A stretch of DNA of 35,448 bases from Discostella pseudostelligera. Its lineage: Eukaryota; Bacillariophyta; Thalassiosirophyceae; Thalassiosirales; Thalassiosiraceae. This document shows positions 29,391 through 35,448 of this stretch, piece after piece (the stretch's first letter is position 1; each line of letters starts with the position of its first letter). The notes under the pieces are model-generated. The model made no database searches. It was not told the DNA's origin and saw only the letters and a list, made by a program, of their open reading frames with translations. Position numbers and translations under genes: made by a program. The stretch covers positions 1 through 35,448 of the forward strand of contig JALLBK010000209.1 of NCBI GenBank assembly GCA_036940085.1, read 5' to 3'.

Positions 29391-32300
29391 TTAATTAAGC
29401 AATGAATCACTGCCAAAAAGTATACGTCGCCTCTCGGTCAATGATAACTTCTCCCAGTTGTGGTAATCCCCCGAACAGCCAGATGTGAATAATATTGAGC
29501 CTACTTCGATATCCGGAAGCATCTCATGGAGAGTAGGCGCGGATCGAACATGTCTGTCTACCACATCTTCCCAATTGTGAGAGTTGGGATGAGGAAGTCC
29601 TTGAGCGGATGGCATCGATGGTTTGGCATTGTTGTTGGTATCAGACACAGTGCCTTGTTCAGCCTGACGTTCGATTAGCATGAGCAAACCAGCTCTGCGC
29701 ACTATTGCCGCTATGTACAAATAAGAATAATCAATAATTGAATCTGCCATCACAATCTTTGCCTGTGAAATTACCTCTCGAGCAGTATCAATAGGACTGT
29801 TGCGGTACAGGAACCACAGATGCCCATAGTTAGGGTCAGCACTAGAACAGCGCAGCTCCAAATCAGATGTGTCCAGCACATTCATTGTAATGAGGCTCGC
29901 TGCACTACACTTGTTTTTCATGACGCCCGCTGCCTTTCTTGTATGTTCAGCTACAAGCTTGTGTGATTCTTCCATGCTCATCGTGCTACACGATACAAAT
30001 GCGTCGTGCATGGTGTTTATGAAGGGGTCGGCCAGAGGAATGAGCCATTGATCAATCATGTGCAATCGCAAATGCTCAATAAAGCTGTCTCCGTATTGAG
30101 GGGTAAACCTGGCAGCAAAATAGAGGTGACGCGATGCCGCTTGCAAGTCAAACGTGGGAGAGAATGGATTGAGGTAAATCCTGGCGCCTTTCGTTCAAGT
30201 AACAGACGAAATATGGTGAGTGTCATGACGTTTTCATTATTTGAATGGTAAGTCTCTGTCCTCACCTTCACACCAGACCTCGCCTGATTTGGGAACTACT
30301 TGCAAGGCACACTTGAGTATATTTGTTTGATAAAGTTCCCCATCATCATAACAAAGCTGTATCAGCGCTGCCCAAAGACGACCTGCAAAAGTTGTGGAGG
30401 AAAGTACCCGTGAACGACAATCGAACGTACAATGAGATGCGAACAACCAAAAGATTCGTACCTGTACCCCTGTGTATGTTGAGTGCATCCTGAGCAAAAG
30501 ATTTCGCTCGCTCCCGGAGTCCACACCGGCTTTCCAAGTTAACAGCTGATAGCCAAACCTTCCAATCGCTGTTGCCAAATTGCTGGCGAGCCTTGCACAG
30601 AATCGATCGTGATAATGCCAAATCACCACAGTATTCTTCAAGACGTGCACACTCCAACAGCACAGTCGATTGGCCCTTGTCCGACACAGATTCATGCGCG
30701 CGAAAGAAGAGCTCACGTGCTCCCTTTACATTACCACACGACAACTCTGTCCGACCACTGGATAGCCACACTTTCCAGCTTAAATTATAGGGGCAAAGCG
30801 CAATAGCCTTGGCATACGATCTCCTCGTAGATTGAAGAGCCAATTTGATATCGAAATTTGTAGGGTCGCACTCAGCTGCTCGCTCCGCAGCCCTTTCATG
30901 CATCTGAGCTGCCTCTAAATGAACCTTCCACAATAATTCTCGGCTGATACTATCTGCCCGCGAAATCATTTGCGTGGTTCGGGGCAAATCAAATTTGTTT
31001 TGCGATAAATCTTCCTTCTCTAAGAGACGAAATGCCTGAAAGTAAAGCGGGCCATATCTCGGTAACTCCTTCAGTCCCCTTTCTACTATTGAAAATGCCT
31101 CAGCAGGTGAACCGTAATCACGTTCCAACTTCGTGTGTGCCAAATACAGTGGCCCATACCATGGAATGTTGTGCGTCAAGAATTTCAGCACTTCCCTAGC
31201 CTACCATGGTGCAGATATACGATGTGTAAATGAAATGGAAAATAACGAAAAACAGAGTCAAAAATGAACATAATCTCACCATTGAGTACCTGCCCACTCT
31301 AGCTTCCAACATCGCCCCTTCCAACATGGTTTTCCAGGACTTGTCGATACTTAAGTGTTTTAGTCTGGAAAGCAGCTGTCGCGCCTGGTCTAGCTCTCCC
31401 ATCCTTTCATAGAATTTGATGGCCATAATGAGCAAATTTTCATTCGCCGTGCAGTGGCTCAACCCCTCCTGGAGAATACTAGCGCATTTACGCAAGTTAC
31501 CACTCTCCTCTTCGAGCTTGCTATGTTCCAGCCACCCTTGAGACGCATGGGGCTGTAACGCACATGCATGGCGGTAATGACTCCTAGCAGTGTTAATCTG
31601 ATTTGATCGCTTAGCCAAGTCGGCCAACTCGAGATGGACTCTCCAGTGCAATGAGGATGATAAAAAGACATCGCGATTGGATTCTGATAGACACGCCAAC
31701 GCGTAATCGCGAGCTACGGCTAAGGATTCATTCTTCTTCAAACGAAATTGTTTACCAAATTCTTTGAACGCCTGACGTTCGGAAGGACTTTCGAGGACGA
31801 ATTCACCACGCGATTGCTTGCCGTCCTCGTTATCAGTACCGTCCTTGTTACTTCGTCCGTCTTCTCCATATTTGTACGGTGGATGATCAGAGCATGGATG
31901 TAGACGGCTCGTCGGAGACCGGACCGAAGGTGCGATGGGGTCATGCTGTTGCATCTCTTCGACAGAGCATAGCCGGATTCTGTTATTGCTACCTCCCGTC
32001 CCAGGTAGCTCATAGCTGCCCTTCCTCACCCGTTGTGGTGTGTCCATCGACTGGTGTTGGAAGGAGGCCCCATCAATACGACTCTCTTTTGTTGAGTACG
32101 ATGAGTTATTATTCCGATTCGCGTGGTAGAACCAATCATTTCGCTCAAGTCCATCGTCTGATGAGGAATTCGTGTTCAAAAGAGGCATGGTCTGCCTCAC
32201 TGCTGAAGTAGATTTCGGTGGAGATAATGCTTCTGCGTGGTATGCATTACCCAGCTCGTCTTCACCGCTGAAGGCACTGTTGGCGCTTGCGGTGCTGTCC

Positions 32301-34826
32301 TTGCGAGGACGCATGCTCCTTCCATCTGGCGATCCCTGCTGCATCGTCGGTGATGACGATTGCGACTTACGATAATAAGTATTCACCCGAGGACCGTTAT
32401 TCTCCTTTGGCTTGGTGCGTGGTCGAGCCGCGTTAGGAGCCACACCAGTGGGGTGATAACTAGGCGACATTTTCTGTTGATTTGGACGAGGATAATTAGT
32501 ACTCGTAGGTGGTGGACCTCGGGGAAACCTGTTATGGTGGTGTGGTAGGTTGAACGGTGGCGTCACGCCCATCATTTCGTGATATGAAAAGTCAGGGGAG
32601 GTGTGTCCAGCAACGGGCATCATTCCCATACCTCCCTGTAGTTGCAAATGATCATGATGAGGATATGATGTCATGGAATTGTTGATGAATCCATCGGGAT
32701 GCCCAGGTTGGCTTCCTCTCCACCAATTATTTCCTCCCATGCCACCAGCTCCGTGGATACTTTGATTATGCATGACATGATGTGGGTGGGATCCTCTACC
32801 CAAAATGGAAGGATTTGCATGAGTGTGATAATCGTAAGTGCCGTGACCCTGAGAGTAGTCAGGAGGGAGGGTCAGGGGTGACACAACTCCCATCGGAGGA
32901 ATGTCTGCATATCCTAAATGTTGAGGAGATGGCAATGGTGAAAGGTGATAATTCTGTGATGAATGCTGATGCTGATGCATTGGTCCATACGGATGATGAG
33001 ATTGATCATGAGAATAATGAAGATGCAGACGAGACTGATGTTCGTTGAACATCATATTTGAAGCAGCATGTTGAGGATGATGATGTTCCATCCCAATAAC
33101 CACTCGTCCTTCGCCCTGCGGATGGCCGAAGTATCCTTGTTGCGGCTGATGTGGTGGATAATAAAAACCTTCTCTGGTGTGGTTTGGACGATGCGCTCCA
33201 ATGCTCGGGTAGGCTTGGGCCGCATGGCGAGGTAAAGTCCGCTGAGGCCTTGGGGTAGTGGTAGTAGATACCACGACCCGTTTCGCAGGCTTAAATGCCC
33301 CACCGCTGGAAGCAGACACTGTCAATAAAGATCCAGACGATGTTGGCCCTCGATTGAAGTTCAACGGCTTAGGTCGACTGATAGACACATTCGACTTTGT
33401 CTCATCTTCATCATCATCACCATTGATTTCCTCGTTGTCATTAATTTGTGAAATCTCCGCCTCCTCCTCTTCTTCATCATCGTCCTCTTCCTCCACCAGG
33501 ACTTTCTGCGACATCGTATCCGTCTCTTGGATATTGCTCAGTTCAAGATCTTTCATCTCCTCAATCTCTTCGTCTGCACTATCATATCCCGTCGATTGTA
33601 TCCTCCGAAATGTTCCATCGTTGGCGGCAATGTCGAGGTCCTTCTCATCGGCATACGGATCGAAAATAGCTGAATTTCCATTATTAGCGGATGTAATAGT
33701 TTGGTTTGTAATAGAAGTGCTGCTCTGTTGCGCATTATTATTCGCCTGTTGTTGCTGGATAAGCCGATGCCTCGAATCCAAAAAATCATCGTCGTCGGTT
33801 AAGATCTTTTCGAGAGAATCCGTCATCCGTATCGTCGCGGGTGAGAAGGCATCAGAGCGATGATGGTCCATATGTAGTTCGGCATTCTTGGCAAGGGTGA
33901 AGTGTGCAGGCGTGTACAGTTGTCGTTGTGGAGGCTGATGATTAGTGGTTGTGCTGCCCCTGTGATTTGAATAACTGAGAATGGGAGTTTCTACTACTGC
34001 GTTGCTGTAATGTTGAGATTTAGTGGAGGGTGTAACAATGGAAGATGGCAATAGCGATAGCTTGTGTGGAGTTTTCCCTGGTCGATTGCCGCCACCCCCT
34101 GACATGATTGGTGTTCTGGCATGACTTCGATCGAGTTCATCTTCCTGAAAATTGTTATGAATGCGAAATGCGGTATCAACACAGACAAGAGAACGATAAA
34201 GAAAGAGTGAGTAAATGTTACTCGAAGCAATGGTGTAGATAAAAGACAAGATACAAACTATCAACCAGCCTTTCCAACTGTAGAAGCAGACAAAAAGAAA
34301 CGAAATAGATACCTACATCATTGTGCCCATTCTGCCCCGCACCGGGAGTTCGTCGATGCCTTGCCTGATGCGCCACACTACCCGGGCCAGGTGTACGCCG
34401 CATTGGCGGTCCATACCCTTCATAATCCCCCCCACTGTGGTGTTGATGCTGAGGATGTTGTTGGCTGTTGACCACATTCGACGCGGCGGCGGGAGTTGCG
34501 GGCAATACCGATTTACGATTTTTCCCCACCATTGCCATTGCCCGGCTGCCGTCGACGCTGCCGACGACGACATCGCTGCCATCTTCGATCATGTTGCCAC
34601 TCACCGATAATCCCAGTGAGATCATTTCTTCTTCTTCTTCGTCGTCATTGTTGTCGATATTGATGTCGACGGCAGAGTGCCGAACGCCTTCATCGACCAG
34701 AGGCGTAGCCGCAGCCGCCGCCGGCGCAGCATTTTTTGCATCATTATTTCCATTGCAGTTCTTTGACGCGGAAGCGGCGAGAGTGCGGGTAGTATCAGCT
34801 GGTGTGGGCTGTTGCTTCGCTGTCAT
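29391..34826 (-). CDS. large HAT/TPR-repeat protein with a His/Pro-rich N-terminal half
   Basis: Minus-strand exons are 34826-34317, 34144-31280, 31200-30462, 30382-30266 and 30187-29391, encoding 1,675 residues. All introns are GT-AG (172, 79, 79 and 78 nt). Residues 1-950 are low complexity: Ala/Asn start, acidic run (DDDEEEEEAEI), then a long His/Gly/Pro/Met-rich stretch, then Ser/Asn. From about 958 to the C-terminus lie half-a-TPR-like repeats with W-x-x-x-x-x-L-E signatures (LHWRVHLELADLAKRSNQIN, GWLEHSKLEEESGNLRK, WKTMLEGAMLEARVGRY, YGPLYLAHTKLERDYGS, DWKVWLSAVNLESRCGL). HAT repeats are typical of RNA-processing proteins such as Prp6, CstF77 and the plastid factor Mbb1. Which of these it resembles most cannot be decided here, and no plastid-targeting sequence is evident. 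Splice junctions restore repeat sequence, e.g. VGRYSM/AREVLKF and CEG/ARIYLNP. Likely role: RNA maturation scaffold (inferred). Confidence 0.85.
32470..33110 (-). repeat. His/Pro/Met-rich low-complexity segment of the HAT protein
   Basis: About 210 residues rich in His, Pro, Gly, Gln and Met, with repeated short His runs (HHHPQH, SHHPYGPMHQHQHSS, SHPHHVMHNQ, NLPHHHNRFPRG). It has the composition of a disordered, possibly phase-separating or metal-binding segment. At DNA level the complementary CATGATG/ATGATGA words form a weak simple repeat. Confidence 0.7.
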
Positions 34827-35264
34827 TGTCTCTCTGATATTAAGCTAGTCGTCATTGTTCGTTACCATGATAACATTGTGTACTATGATCGCTTCGTTTC
34901 GGCCGTCATGGTCAAGATGTTGCGGTGGCGGTGAGCGGTGATGTTGATCGAGACGTGATCGAGAGAGGTGCGAAGGTGGTTCTTTTTTGCTCGATTGGAT
35001 TCTTGAAGTTATGTAGTTGAAGGTGCTAAAGGAGTTTCCCGCCATCTATGAGACCGTTGCTTCATTCTTTATGCAACCCGCGCCATCTTCTTTTTCCAAC
35101 ACCAACACCAACACCCACACCAACAACCAACCCCGTCGACCGACGACAATGAAATGATAATGGAGCTGCCCTACTCTCCAGCTCCAGGTAGAGATAATAA
35201 TAGAATCAAAGATCAATACTCAATACTACGAACCTGCCTCCCAAGTGCCCGCTACCACTGACCG
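34827..35264. promoter_or_regulatory. divergent promoter region between the HAT gene and the right-edge gene
   Basis: This 438-bp gap contains the E2F-like TTTCCCGCC at 35035-35043 (about 210 nt upstream of the HAT ATG, GGCGGGAAA in its direction), a second GC-rich CCCGCGCCATC at 35078-35088, and a CCAACA repeat at 35096-35132. No further gene is seen. Confidence 0.5.
35035..35043 (-). promoter_or_regulatory. E2F-like element GGCGGGAAA
   Basis: Plus-strand TTTCCCGCC reads GGCGGGAAA toward the HAT gene. It is the same 9-mer as in the ESF1/DDX47 promoter (20956-20964), at a similar distance from the ATG. Confidence 0.45.
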
Positions 35265-35448
35265 ATGGTGCCGCCACCGCCACCGCCGTATAATCATCAT
35301 GCATGGAATGGCAAGACCAATGGTCGGCAATCTGTACTGCAAACTCAGCACCACAAACACAATCAGGTGCAGCGTCATCATCGAGTTGCGCCACCGCCAC
35401 CGCCACCACAACACGCAGCAACAGTGACTCGGCCCGCCGCGCCTCCTG
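35265..35448 (+). CDS. N-terminus of a Pro/His/Gln-rich protein, runs off right edge
   Basis: ATG at 35265 opens a frame without stops to the window end (61 codons). It starts MVPPPPPPYNHHAWNGKTNG and later has another run of six prolines and several His/Gln. An in-frame TGA lies just upstream (35259-35261), so this is the first possible Met. Proline-rich starts of this kind precede conserved domains in many diatom regulators, but nothing here identifies the family. It is divergent from the HAT gene. Confidence 0.5.
   Translation, partial: MVPPPPPPYNHHAWNGKTNGRQSVLQTQHHKHNQVQRHHRVAPPPPPPQHAATVTRPAAPP

Noticed and set aside
1..35448. CRISPR arrays, rRNA genes, tRNAs and intact transposons
   Set aside because: I looked for regularly spaced repeats, conserved rRNA cores, tRNA cloverleafs and terminal-repeat elements, and found none I could support.

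Overview
The window is nuclear DNA of a photosynthetic stramenopile, most likely a centric diatom. Four things point there: short GT-AG introns (mostly 75-100 nt) in dense genes, Ser/Pro-rich linkers typical of diatom surface proteins, an intron-containing bacterial-type sigma-70 gene whose product starts with a signal peptide followed by an ALAF-type plastid-targeting site, and conserved eukaryotic ribosome-biogenesis genes. The species cannot be read from the sequence.

Layout. Positions 1-80 hold a possible first-exon fragment on the minus strand. Positions 81-4308 are repeat-rich and gene-poor: degenerate minisatellites, CAG/CAC microsatellites and diverged segmental duplications. Positions 4309-17506 (+) are one 20-exon gene for a secreted protein of about 3,859 residues. 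It fuses a heavily interrupted DUF1800 domain to a DUF1501 domain and adds carbohydrate-binding, concanavalin-like, kringle and ricin-B-like modules. Then follow ESF1 (-, 17667-20750), DDX47/Rrp3 (+, 21156-22959), a plastid sigma factor (+, 23823-25457), an unrecognised small basic protein (-, 25764-26444), Pescadillo (+, 26846-29296), a 1,675-residue HAT/TPR protein with a His-rich N-terminal half (-, 29391-34826), and the start of a Pro-rich protein running off the right edge (+, from 35265). All multi-exon models were joined by hand from GT-AG sites. Each closes in frame, and the junctions restore conserved motifs.

How the genes relate. ESF1, DDX47 and Pescadillo all act in nucleolar pre-rRNA processing; ESF1 and DDX47 share a 405-bp divergent promoter. 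E2F-like elements lie about 175-220 nt upstream of the ATGs of ESF1, DDX47, the sigma factor, Pescadillo, the small basic gene and the HAT gene, but I saw none before the giant surface-protein gene. A TCGTCTGTC-type motif recurs in three of the four intergenic regions concerned. This suggests a growth or cell-cycle-linked block beside an accessory, repeat-bordered surface-protein locus.

The most unusual object is the giant DUF1800-DUF1501 protein. Its nested domain insertions and its 13-nt microexon, which encodes the conserved GSDH motif, deserve closest attention.
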